Assembly (NCBI RefSeq): GCF_000400465.1 | Contig: NW_008806277.1 | Span: forward strand, 62,001 to 126,000 | Direction of reading: 5' to 3' | DNA: 64,000 nt | DNA from: Wallemia ichthyophaga EXF-994 | Lineage: Eukaryota; Basidiomycota; Wallemiomycetes; Wallemiales; Wallemiaceae | Shown here: positions 48,274 through 59,530 of the stretch, in pieces | Layout: each line of letters opens with the position of its first letter | Numbering within the stretch: the stretch's first letter is position 1 | Notes under the pieces: generated by a model | Seen by the model: the letters and a program-made list of their open reading frames with translations, nothing else | Told to the model about the DNA's origin: nothing | Databases searched by the model: none | Position numbers and translations under genes: made by a program

Positions 48274-49317
48274 ATGTAAATTGGGTTTAATTGAAATGGC
48301 AGCAACTGATTGAATCAATCACAGGACACATGTACTCCCAGCTAATCTGTTAAAGGTGATTAGATAATCTTGTGTACGCTGGTTACTCACTCACAGTTGC
48401 AGCTATTTGCACCACGGCCACCACTCTCTTATGCTAAACCACTGGAGCGTGATCCAACGCGTGGAAAGAGGAATACGATTACAGGGATTGCCGGTTTGAT
48501 GGATTCGATTAGGTACGAGAATGAGAAAGTTACAGACGATCAGGATGAGAAGGCACAGCAGAATGGAATCAATGACAACGATAGGAAATCCCAACTTCAG
48601 GCTGAAAAAGCTACAAAGAGAAAGGACACCTTCAACAGCGCACTCAGTCAGTACAACCCACAATCAGACAGTGAAGCTATCGGTGATCCCTTCAAAACGC
48701 TCTTCATTGCACGCTTAACCGCTGAAACCAATGAATCCGATTTACGTAAGGAATTTGAAGTCTATGGCCCTGTGGAAAGAGTTCGTATTGTTCGTCATAA
48801 AGACACGGGAAACAGCCGCCGTTATGCCTTCATTATATTCGAAAAGGAACGCGATATGAAAGCAGCGTATAAGGATGCTGAGGGTTTGAAAATCAATGGC
48901 AATAGAATCCTCGTTGACGTCGAACGCGGTCGTACCGTAAAGAATTGGAAACCTAGGCGTTTAGGCGGTGGTTTGGGTGGTAAACCTAAAGTGGTTATCC
49001 CCGACTTACCTCCGCCACGAGGACCTCGAGGCCCTCCTGGTGGTTCTAGAGGTGGTTTTGGTCCTCCAGGTCCACGAAGAAGCGATGGCGGTGGTAGATT
49101 TGGTCCTCCAGGTGGTGGTCCTGGTCGCTTTAGCCGCGACCGCGACCGTGATCGTGATGGTCCTAGATTCGGTGGTGATCGCCCAATGCGTCACTGGGGT
49201 GGCCCTCCACGCGATAGAGATAGAGGTGATAGAGACGGCCCCAGAAGATCTTTTGGCGGTTTCAAGAGGGAATTTGACGGTGGAGACGATCGGGATGCCA
49301 AGCGTTATAGATATTAG
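48274..49317 (+). CDS. SNP1: U1 small nuclear ribonucleoprotein 70 kDa, start codon split by an intron
   Basis: Core U1 snRNP protein, needed for 5' splice-site recognition. The best model has three exons: 48274-48275 (AT), 48325-48355 and 48403-49317, giving about 315 residues. The start codon is formed as AT|G across the first intron. The resulting N-terminus MTHVLPANLLKLFAPRPPL matches the universally conserved U1-70K start (MTQFLPPNLLALFAPR in animals), and no other in-frame ATG exists upstream. The RRM follows (about 105-185: TLFIARLTAETNESDL, then RRYAFIIFEKERDMKAAY, RILVDVERGRTVKNW). The C-terminus is rich in Gly-Pro, RGG and Arg-Asp repeats. An alternative acceptor at 48396 would add two residues. 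Confidence 0.93.
48276..48324 (+). other. Intron splitting the U1-70K start codon
   Basis: 49-nt GT-AG intron (GTAAAT donor, CACAG acceptor, ACTGAT branch-like motif) lying between A-T and G of the initiator codon. Without its removal the sequence reads ATGTAA, a start followed at once by a stop, so unspliced RNA cannot make the protein. Confidence 0.78.
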
Positions 49318-49393
49318 CTGGCTGGGTCATAATATGTGGTACTTTTGTACAAACGAATTTAATTATTGATTCACTAGTCTCTTCTTAACCGTG

Positions 49394-50951
49394 ATGACCT
49401 CATCACCGAATTCGAACGACTCGAAGAAACGCAAAATGAAATCCTTCGATGAGCTATTCGCTGATGCAGCACCGGAGAAAGCCAAGGGTACGCGACAGAC
49501 GACGCCTCACGCGACGGATGTGCGATGGCTGCGAGTGGGAGGAGGGGGAGCCGGGGGAGCTAACCAAGGCGATGATCAATCAGGCTATTGGTGGCCAGTG
49601 CGAAGTTTAGACGAAGGCGCAGTGGAAGTGTATGGCGACGACGGGCATGGATTCCGCCGGCGGGTCAAAGCAGACAAGGAGTCGCTGGCCACATTCAAGC
49701 GCGAGGGCGTAGTGCGATATACCCCACAGACCTTCTACACGCACGAAACTCCGCCTCCCTGTCTCGTCGACGCTTTTCAAACAGCCGTCAAAAGCGCCAG
49801 CATCGACGACGAGGATAGCAAGGATGACCTGCCTGATGTGGACGTAGCGTTGTATGTCTCAACCCCATCGGCTAGCCAGGTTGGGCAGGTTACCCAAGTG
49901 GACTCGGACTCGTCCCCGGTGAGCACACAAGGGCAGACTGAGACGCATTCAGGGCATTCAGAGCACTTGAATCACTCCCAGCACCTGATTCAACCCGATC
50001 GAGACATCAATATAGCGGAGAAGGAAGGTGTCTTGTCGCGCTACTACAAGTCATCCAAGACACACTGGCCAGCACGCGTCATTGGGTTTGACAGCGGACT
50101 CTACTTGCTCGAATTCAACGACGCGACTGTGCGCAAACTGCCGCGCGCATGTTTCTTTACGTGCGCCGAAAAAGGTTTTCGGGAGTGCGAGCTGGGGATG
50201 CTGGAGAAGGTGGGCGGGGACCAGAAGAAGAAGAAGCGAGGGGACAAGAGCAGGTATGAGTATGGGCGTGAGGGCGGGAATAGGAGTGAGCTCACCTGCT
50301 CACACACTCGCACTCAGCCTCGCATGCCCCCCACAGAGGTGTTTGGGGAGCTGGACATGGCGACACAAGTGCAGCTGTGTCTGCCCATCATCGACCGCAT
50401 AATCCACGAGCAGTACACGCCCGCTCTGGAGAAGCACAAGCAGTTTGTCAGAGGCGGTCTCTCCCGCAAGGCCGTTGGAAAGCAGGTGTGTTATGGGGAA
50501 TTCAGCGGCTGTCGCGACGAGATTGTGGAAATAATACGCGAGTATTTGAAGGTGTGTGCAGCGTGCTGGCTAGCTAGCTAGTTAGGCATACACACACACG
50601 AATACGCTAACACCCCGCTCACACCAGCCAGGCGAGGAGGGAGAGGAAAGTGCGCAGGAAAAGGCCTACGAGAAGCTCACGCCGCCGGAACGCGTTGCTT
50701 ATATGCTCGATGTACTTTTCCCGGAAGTGCTCATCCAGATTGTCATCCACTCGGAAGGACTGGATGGAGAGAGCGCGAGCGGATACAGGCGGGCGTGCGA
50801 AATACTCAAAGCGGAGTCTGCGGACCGCGACTGGATCGATAGGATCTACGCTCAGAGACAGTTCCACGAGCCGTCCACACCCACGCAGCAGCCCGAGCAG
50901 CAGCTGTACCACTCGTCAGGCAGGCCTGTGCGGAAGAAGACAGGGCGATAG
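49394..50951 (+). CDS. Putative chromatin protein with PWWP/Tudor-like modules
   Basis: Two exons (49394-50551, 50628-50951; 76-nt intron) give about 493 residues. The N-terminus is basic (KKRKMKSFDELF). Two similar beta-rich segments are visible: YWWPVRSLDEGAVEVYG at about residue 62 and THWPARVIGFDSGLYLLEF at about 225. Both have the Trp-Pro-(Val/Ala)-Arg core typical of PWWP/Tudor domains that read histone marks. The C-terminal ~150 residues (LPIIDRIIHEQYTPALEKH and ERVAYMLDVLFPEVLIQIV) form a conserved-looking helical domain I cannot name. GTGAGC/GTATGA sites around 50255-50295 could hide one more intron. The ATG at 49394 is used because the codon before it is GTG. Confidence 0.55.
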
Positions 50952-51038
50952 TGGTTGTGGCTTAATCGGATTTGATTTTTGATTTTCGCGTACCACTTAC
51001 AGGCTACAGCCCAGCCATCCCGCTTGTACTGCTACACT

Positions 51039-51917
51039 ATGACGTTGATCGACTTTCCTAAGTGCGAGTGCGAGGGCGAGATTGAGAAGGCTACACACAC
51101 ACAAGCCACATCACGCAAATTTCCGCTCAGTCTGCCTTTCGATCTGCGTATGTTTGCGGTGACTTGGCGCCCGCGGCCGGCGACCGCCCCCACATACACA
51201 GCCACCGTCAACGAGAAGCGGATCGCACTGGGCGTAGAGCTGCTCGAGAAGGCTATCGAGGCTGACAGGAGGCGCGACGATGAGCTCTGCTGTACGTATG
51301 CGATTTACAGCGCTCTATCGCTGCAGCTGCCCGATAAGACGCGTTCTGAAATTTATAACAGATGAGGCATATTTCCACGCGGTGGACCTAATATTCAGTG
51401 CAATCAACGAGCGCAAGGAGATGGACTCAAGGCGCATGGAGCACCTCGAGAGCATGATCAATTGCCATTTGCTCAAGCTGGGACTGACGCCAGTGAGCTG
51501 CACAAAAGACCGCGGCGGCGGTTGGCGGGAAGGAGTAATTGAGACGAGCACCGCGATAGCCGTGGCTGCCAAGAAAAGCAAAGTGGGGAAGCGTACTGCT
51601 GTTGGTTTGCTACTCACGCTGCTCAGCTCCACCAATACGCGTTGGGCGGGTTAATCAGCATCGTCAACGCACTCAGACAACTCAATGAGAGATTTCAAAT
51701 ATCTTGGCGTCTCGTCAACGCACTCGAACGCGCAGTCGCGCTCTTTGTCCGCCTTGATAGCCACTTGGGTCTCCACCAATCAGCTTGCGAGATTGGCTGG
51801 ACGGCGTGGGAGGCCACAGTGAAAGCTGCGATAGCTTATGCTCAAGCGGGTGCGTCGACGGCAACATCTCCAGCGTCATCTTCGGTGTCATCTCCATCTC
51901 GAGTGAAATACCAGTAG
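51039..51917 (+). CDS. Putative MIT-domain protein
   Basis: Three exons (51039-51291, 51362-51582, 51627-51917; introns 70 and 44 nt) give about 254 residues. The frame changes between exons, so the introns are required. Residues ~60-120 (EKRIALGVELLEKAIEADRR, then EAYFHAVDLIFSAINE) resemble the three-helix MIT domain that binds ESCRT-III tails and is found in endosomal proteins. The C-terminal part (QYALGGLISIVNALRQLNE, WTAWEATVKAAIAYAQAG) is helical. No ATPase or other catalytic domain follows. The assignment rests on helix pattern and is tentative. An ESCRT or endosome role is only inferred. Confidence 0.52.
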
Positions 51918-52019
51918 TCTTTAGATGAATTGATATAATTTCTGTATTTAATAAAGCATTTTAAGTTCAATAAACTATAAACACATCTTGGTAGTGTACA
52001 ACGACGATCAGCGCTAGAG

Positions 52020-55000
52020 ATGAACAAGCCACGCGAGTCAAAAGTGGTCGATATTGACAGCAGCGACGATGACGCGGCGGGCGATGACAGCAACAAGCGC
52101 AAGGATGGCGTAATTGATCTTACCAACGACGACGACGATGATGTTGTTATCAAGAGCACGCCAAAGCCACAGCCACCACAGCAGCCAATATCATTCGATC
52201 CGCTGTCTCCATCTGCACCGGTGTGTATTGGTGAAATAACATGCACTGCACTCGTGATGATTCCTTCGAATTATATCCAAACGACTCCCGAGGTTTGGAA
52301 GGACGTCCGCTTGGCTTATGTGCCTCAACTCAATCATTCTACTCAGAATCCTCCAATTGAAACTATACGCGTATACCCTCCTGCTCATGTTCTCGGACAG
52401 ACTCCTGCACTTAGCCTCGGTGCTGGTCAGATGCGCATCCAGGACAGCTTTGCCGTTGTTGATCGCCGCACTGCGGGCGTTTTGGGCCCTTTGATGCTTC
52501 AGCGTTGTGTACGAATTGAAGGCGTCGTTAAAACAAAGTCAGGAAGCGTGAGTTGAGTTGCTTATCTAATAGTCCACTCTCACCCATCTACAAACAGCCA
52601 ATGATGCTCCCTATGAAACTCCTTCTATTCACCAGACGTGACTTAATGGAGAAAATTGCACACGTTGTCCTCCACGCAGGCATTGCCATCGAAGAGCCAG
52701 AAAGATATAGACCAGACAAACATTGCAACGCTTGGTATGAGTCGCCTGCTATTGTCAAGACCTTTAGTAAACATGGTTTTCCTTCTACTAATATACCCTC
52801 CTATGGCCCACTCACTAATGACTCGTCCTCCTCCCTCAATCCTTACTCTTATCGGCCTCAATACACTGGCCACGCAAAGACAACCGAAGTCAATCGCTCT
52901 CAGCAAGCTAACGAAATGCTTGGCAAAATATCCGTCGATGAACTCCCTGAAACTCTCGCTTCATCTAGAATAGCGACTACTCTCTACCCTCATCAGAAAC
53001 AGGCGCTGACTTTTTTACTTGAGTGCGAACGTGATCCTCGTAGATCCACAAATGAATCTGACAAATTCTCCTTCTGGAAGCAAAGTAAAGATAAAAGGAA
53101 ATTCCAGCATATTATCACACACAACTACCTCAACCAGGAACCTGCTGGATGTCGCGGTGCTATTTTAGCAGACGATATGGGACTCGGTAAGACTATCTCA
53201 GTTGTCGCGTTGATTGCGTCCACGTTCGAGTCTGCAAATGATTATGCATTGGCTGGTCCGAGTAAATCAGACACAGAAAAAAAACCAAAGAGGCAGGAAA
53301 TGAAAGCTCCAGATGCTTCCCATTTCAGTAGCAAATTCGCTATACCTGGCATGCCTCAATCTAACTCTGGTATTACCGACTCATTTCGAAAAGAAAATGA
53401 CGACCAACTCGAAGGTGCTTCTGGAAAATCACGTCGATTGCGCAAAGAGAGGCTTCAAATTAGGAGTAAAGCGACTGTAATTGTCAGTCCCTTATCTACG
53501 CTAAGTAATTGGGAGGAACAGTTCAGTGATCACATGACAACTAAGCCGCATTTCTATCGTCATGAGGAAAGACCGCCAAGAAAACGCAAAGACGATGGAC
53601 TGAATATTTATATATATCATGGCAATAATCGCAAGAAAGAGGTGTCATTTCTGATGCAATTTGATGTCATTCTCACCGCCTTCTCCACCGTCGCTACTGA
53701 GTTCAGCAAACAGGATACTGCCATCAAGAAACTTCATCTTGCGCAAGAGAAATGGGATGAGATGTTGGAGAATGGTACGGCTTTCGCGAATACCAATGGA
53801 GTTAGCGACGATGATGTATCCTTTGTGTCTGACAGTGCAAGCGCATCCGGAGCCTCCTCATCGAAACCTACCAAGTTGCCACCATCATCATCATCATCAT
53901 CGACGTCCAAGCCAAAGGGTAAAGGCAAGCGTAAGAAGAAGGGTGAGGATGATCTTGAGGGTCTCTGTCCAGAGATGCTAGCAGAATTGGAGCAGAATGC
54001 CATCAACTATACTTCTCCACTTCAGCAAATCGAGTGGTTCAGAATTGTGCTCGACGAAGCCCACTATATCAAAGATCCATCAACCATGATGTCAAAGGCA
54101 GCTTCTGAACTAGCAGCTGAGAGAAGGTTGTGTTTGACGGGTACGCCTATCCAGAACAAAATTGAAGACCTTTATGCTCTGTTGAGGTTCTTGCATCTCG
54201 AACCATTTGATGAGCGCGAGACGTGGAACACGTTTATTGGCACACCCATTAAGCAGCAGCTCAATGTAGGATTTGCGAGGATCCAGATAATTATGAAGCA
54301 TATAACTATGCGTCGTACCAAGGAAATGAAGAATAAGGATGGTACCCCGATTGTCTCCCTCCCTGATCGGTCTGATGAGTTGCGTTCGTTGGAATTCAAC
54401 CCCCGAGAGAGGGCTATATATGAAAATCAACATGGTAAATCTAAGGACAAGTATCTAGATTTACGTGATGCTGATGGTTTGTCACGTGGTGGTTTTATTA
54501 GTATTTTGCAGGTATGTTGGAGTATGAGTGGTTGGTGATGCAAATTAACACTTTAAAGGAATTACTTCGTTTGAGGATGATATGCGACCATTACTGTCTA
54601 TGTCCAGATGCTGTGAACGCGTTTGCTGAATCACCACTCGCACAAGCGCAAGCTATCTTTCAGGTAATGCGCGACTCAGAAACTGCAAATTGTTTGGAAT
54701 GCTACTACGACTTTGTCCAAGCGCAGCTCCCTGGTGCGCCCAAGGAAGAAGAGGACGAGAAGCCGCTGTATGATGAAAAAGATAGGGATTTCAAAAAGCC
54801 GAAGAAGGAAGCAGGAGGAGGAGGAGGAGCACCAAGTAATGCCGTGGCACTTCCAGTTCTCAATCTCCAGTGTAACCATCTGTTATGCAGCAACTGCATA
54901 CAAAAACACATTGGCGTATGGCCCGAATTCGAGCCATTTAATTGTCCAGATTGCAAGGAGCTGGTCAGCGATCGTGAAAAGATTATCCAAATCAGTAACT

Positions 55001-55766
55001 TCAACGACACCTTTGCGTCTGTCGACAACGATCTCGCCAAGTTTGAAGACGAGCTGCCGACTTCGAAGCGGAAGAAAAGGATCGAAAGACCGGAGGAGTT
55101 TTCGACCAAGATAGAAGCACTGCTTCACGATCTCGCTGAAATATCAACAACGAATCCTCACTCACCCAACTACGACACACTCAATTTCGATGTCGACATC
55201 AAAGCTACACCGAACAAAACGATCGTATTCAGTCAGTGGACGTCTATGCTGGATTTGATTGAATATGGATTGAAGGAGTGTCAAATTGGATACGGTAGAC
55301 TCGATGGAACTATGCAGCGTGATCAGCGTGCTTTCGCTCTTGAAAGACTCAAATTTGATCCCAAGTGCGAAGTGCTCCTTATATCACTGCGTGCAGGTGG
55401 TGTAGGATTGAATCTGGTGAGTTGTGTGGTACATAGTGTACAACCCTCTCACACACCTGGCAGACTACAGCAAATAGAGTATACATGATGGACAGCTGGT
55501 GGAACGTCGCAGTGGAGAACCAAGCAGTCGACCGTGTGTGTCGTATTGGTCAAAAACGCCCCGTGCAGGTCGTCCGCTATATCATACAGAACACTATCGA
55601 GGAGCGCATTCTGCAGATACAAGAACGCAAAACAGAGCTCTTCAAGGGCGTCCTCGGATCTGGACGCCAGAGGTCCAAGGAAGAGGAGAGGAAGGAGATG
55701 CTCGAGAATATCGCTATCATGTTTGGAGAGTCGCCCGAGTCTGCGCATGTGAGGAAAAACATGTAG
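52020..55766 (+). CDS. SNF2-family ATPase with internal RING finger (HLTF/Rad5/Rad16-like)
   Basis: Four exons (52020-52547, 52598-54511, 54559-55416, 55464-55766; introns 47-50 nt) give about 1200 residues. N-terminal acidic region, then SNF2 N-lobe: LYPHQKQALTFLL, GAILADDMGLGKTISVVAL, IVLDEAHYIKD and LCLTGTPIQNKIEDLYALL. Between lobes is a C3HC4-type RING, interrupted by a Lys/Glu/Gly-rich insert: CLECYYDF, CNHLLCSNCIQKHIG, CPDC. The C-lobe has FSQWTSMLDLIEYGL, SLRAGGVGLNL joined by splicing to TTANRVYMMDSWWNVAVENQ, and DRVCRIGQKRPV. The architecture fits DNA-repair or chromatin translocases that also act as ubiquitin or SUMO-targeted ligases. No obvious HIRAN domain. Confidence 0.91.
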
Positions 55767-56524
55767 ATGGTTGCATCGCTGTAATCTTTTCAACTCATTC
55801 ACTCATCTTTGTGGCTGGGCTGGGCTTGTCTCAGCTTTCTCAGTCGACTTTTTTTTTTAATCTCTTTTATCTTTCATTCCCCCTTACTCAGCAAACACAC
55901 AAGCATGTATCACTATGTCTTCTCAATTTTATTTATTTGTATTTAGTTTATTTGGTTGTAGGCTGTATCCATTCTATCCATTCTATCTAATCATTTGAAA
56001 CCTTTGTGAAACATTTATGAAACATATTGTCAAGTGCGATCATGGAGTGCATGGATAGACAGCTAGGTCAATCCAATGCAGGAAAGCTAAGCATGCTCCT
56101 ATGTATTCTCATTGTACGTACTTCGCTGAGGAAGGCACAGCGCTGTCTTGGAAGAAGGCTTGGCTATACCCAAATGTAAAAAACCCTAAAAATCAAACAC
56201 CTGCGTCATATGCCTGCATGATCACTTAAAATAGGCATTAGGGGGACATTTTGCTACAAGGCTCCCAACATCCTTTCACGGCTCCTCTCAGTAAATCGGC
56301 ATTGTTCTTCATCTTTAGTTATACCAGAACAGCACATATATCTTTTTTTCTCTTAAGCGGAGCATTTGTTGGTTTAAATGTTAAGAGTTAGTTAAATTGA
56401 CATTCTCAAACAATGATCAGAATGCCTCAAATTAATGTAAAGGTAGATTATATACAATACGCTGCCATAAAATTACTATGAGTGTCAGTATAATATGATT
56501 ACGTGCGCTGAATTTTGAACAAGA
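55767..56524. other. Long gene-free interval between two convergent genes
   Basis: 758 bp between the stops of the SNF2-RING gene and CMR1, far longer than other convergent gaps here (24-75 bp). It holds three ATTCTATC-type tandem words at 55966-55988, three GAAAC(A/C)TTTRTGAAACAT-like words at 55997-56025 and T-rich runs at 55848-55858 and 56342-56350. No coding frame, tRNA or known snRNA was recognised. It could hold a non-coding RNA or a relic. Confidence 0.4.
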
Positions 56525-58269
56525 TTACATGAAGAGAACAACTTTCCCGCTGCCATTACCGCCTGCGATGCTCAAATCGTCGAGTCCAGTGAAGGGTTTC
56601 GCCGATACGACAGCCGGTACAGCGGTGATATTCTCCGTATCAACTAAATCAGCAGACGGTGCTCTATCGCCCATTGTCCACATCTCCAACGACCTCTTCA
56701 TAGAAGGAGTGATGAAAGAGGTGGGGACACCAGTCCATGGCGCTGGATTAATCCACTGCATTCTAAAAACCGACAACCATCTCCCCGTTTCGTTGTTGTG
56801 TTTGATCGAATTGACAACGTTGAGTTTATCGTCGAACACCTTAACTGTGTTGTCGAAAGACGTTGACAAAATGTTGGATCCCGTTGGAGAGTAATAAGCC
56901 GATGTGACAGCTTTCCCGTGGATGGTTCTATGCAACATGCCAATTTCCTCGCGATTGTCATAGTACGGTAGATCGTCTTCATCTTCTGTAATAGGTTCGA
57001 GTGTATTGCAATGTTTCTTAACCATTCGCATGTCGAATATACGTACAGCGTGGTCGTTGGAGGCTACACATACCTGCTGCTCGTTGGAGGGGTTGATAGA
57101 GACGGATCCGAGTTTGTTCTTGGACAACACATACCGCACACCCCTATCGCGGGATTCACGCATATCTTTTAGCGACAGTCCGCCTCCGTTGTCAGCTGCG
57201 TGCAGCAGCGAGGGCGTTTGATGGGGTATGTCGAGATGTGTGATTAGCCTATTCGTCTCCTGTTCGTATCCGTCGTTGCTACGGAAGAGTTGGGTCGATA
57301 GCCCACTCTCGAAGTCTAATTGACGGATTGTGCAGTCGTAACTGGTCGTGAATGCCTTCCTACTATCGCTAGCATCAAATCGTATGCAGGAAATAGGTGA
57401 TCCAATCACGTGTGGCTGCAAACGCCATATCTGCGCCGTGTCCTTGTCGGCGTCATATTTTAGTATGCCAAGTTGACCGTACTTGTCACCAGCAAACACC
57501 AGATCACTTTCTTTGTCAGGATGGTACTGCATGCTGTGAATGCGATTTGAGGTAACTTTTTGAATCGTTTTGAATACCAAACTATTGGCTCTTTCTTTGT
57601 ACTTGTGCACTGAATCGCTGCTGTTCGTATCTTTCTCATCTTCGACAGAATGTATGGGACGTGGAATGGCTGGTCGTGATGCCAAATAGCCTGAAAGCTC
57701 CTTCGCTATTAGCTCATCATTCTCGTCATCATCTTCTTCGTCATCCTCATCCTCATCATCCTCCTTCTTGGCTTTCTCCTCCTTTTTCACACTCTCGCCG
57801 CACTTCTTGCTGTGTATGTACTCTACCGGATCGCGCTTAAGTAGCTCGAGTATGGGCATATCATTCCTACGCGTTTCGTGCTCAATTCTCCGCTTTTCAT
57901 CTTTGCGTTGTGCTTCGCGTTCTAGTTCCGTCTCTAGCTGCTCGCGGCTCGCTTTCTTGTCTTCTTCGGTCGTAGGAACGCGTCTGCTCGAACGTCTGGG
58001 TGGGTCTGCAGCAACTGCTTTGTCTGCATCTTCCTCCCTCTTCACCCTCTTCTTGGCTGGTTGCTGCTTCTGCTGTTTCTGCTGCCTGGGTTTCGCATCA
58101 TCACTGTCGTGCGATCGCTTCCCAAACACCTCCTTCGACGCCTCGCCTAGTCCAAGTTGCTCGAGAAGACGGTTGTTCTCCTCGATGTTCTTCAGTCGCT
58201 GTCGCTCACTAGCGTGTATTAGCGGATTGCAGTGAGCGCAGAACCACAAGCGTACTACTCTGAACCCAT
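56525..58269 (-). CDS. CMR1: DNA damage-binding WD40 protein CMR1 (WDR76 homolog)
   Basis: Two exons (58269-58259, 58208-56525; 50-nt intron) encode about 564 residues. The first coding exon is only 11 nt (Met-Gly-Ser plus two bases of Asp) and yields MGSDERQRLKNIEENNRLL, like the conserved Cmr1 N-terminus. A basic/acidic low-complexity region precedes the beta-propeller. Family hallmarks: SMQYHPDKESDLVFAGDKYG, QIWRLQPHVIGSPISCIRF, SVSINPSNEQQVCVASNDHAVRIFD (two pieces joined), SAYYSPTGSNILSTSFDNT and INPAPWTGVPTSFI. Cmr1/WDR76 binds DNA damage and acts in replication-stress protein quality control. It is the intact parent of the dead copy just upstream. Confidence 0.93.
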
Positions 58270-58639
58270 TTTGAGCACTTGTTTTGATGTTCGGTGTCGG
58301 TGATTAAGTTTACTGGGTCAGTGGCGATTACATTTGATTGCATCCGATAGCGACTGATAGCAGCTTCCAAATAGACTTTACCTGAGCTAGCTAGTTGATG
58401 ACTGTTTTACGCGTCACTTAACTTATCACTCGCTAATAATTAACAATTACAATATATACCACAATAAAACGCAACAGCACGCGTAAATCTATCCTAGTAA
58501 AAATACAACAAACACAATTCAACCCATTTGCAACCGCAAATCTAAAGCCATCAGAGTCAGTGCAAGGTTTAGCAGCAGTTAGGCAAGGTCTAGTATGAGC
58601 GTCCGGGAATACTTAAGAGGCTTTCGGGAACTTCTCTGC

Positions 58640-59530
58640 ACCGAGTAGACCGAGTTCAAGGGATTTGATGCGCGTATCGTTTATGTAGAACAAAGGCGTA
58701 TACCCGTCTTAGGTAGAGGGTTTAGGGAAATTGGCGAGACCGATGGCATTTTAGAGGGCTTATCGGACTCATATGCCTCCTCAAAGGTTAGAGTGTGATC
58801 ATACAATTCTACGATACTACCTATGGATGATGCTATGATTTGTTACCCGACGGTGAATAATGAGCATTCAGTCACCGATGATTGTTCTGATAGCCATAAA
58901 ACAATCCTTCAACGTCAAATACATCTTCCGTGGGAGTTTTATTTGAATTTCGACTATCACTCTTCTGCAGCCCACTCACATCGAAAACTCGAAGTGTTTT
59001 ATCTGCACTTGCCAGAAAAATCTCAAACTGGTTGGCTGGATTGATCGAGACGCTATTTAGTGCTTTAATGGATTAGCTAAATTTTTCAACGGTTTCATCG
59101 TTATTCCGAATGCGCGCTTCAGTGATTGCCAACCTTCCTTGTGAGTCAGACATATAGATGATGTTTGGAGAGTTGTAATGTGCATCTATACCCAACACAT
59201 CAACTGAATCACCTTTAAAAGTCTTGTCGAGCAGACTTGGAGGATCGAAGAGCATTTGGAACACTTTACTCGACACACCAGTCTCAAAATCCAACAACAC
59301 TCGAACCGTTGAATCGGCGCAGACTGTATAAAGTTTACGGTAACAATGAGGATCTAGGAGGTTGTTGTTGATTGAATGACTTCTAACGTGTGGCTGTAGT
59401 CTCCATACTTCAGAATGATTTGCGTGTTTTGTGATACCAAGTTGGCCCTGCTTATCTCAAGTAAAGATAAGCTCAGATGATCGATCTGGGTGGTAAAGCA
59501 AAACAATTGGACTACTAGTCACAGCTTTAG
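58640..59530 (-). pseudogene. Dead tandem duplicate of CMR1
   Basis: In one constant minus-strand frame the sequence parallels CMR1: YHPDRSSELIFT, then stop, then DKQGQLGITKH; EVWRLQPHVR; SVSINPANQFEIFLASADK followed by TLRVFDV; AHYSPSGNKS; and a weak NPLPKTGIRLCST. In-frame stops are at 59457-59459, 59073-59075, 58872-58874 and 58833-58835. The first replaces the Gly codon of the parental FAGDKYG. Divergence from the parent is large, so the duplication is old. The absence of frameshifts across ~200 codons, with four nonsense changes, is notable. Same strand and next to CMR1, so it is a tandem copy. Confidence 0.82.
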
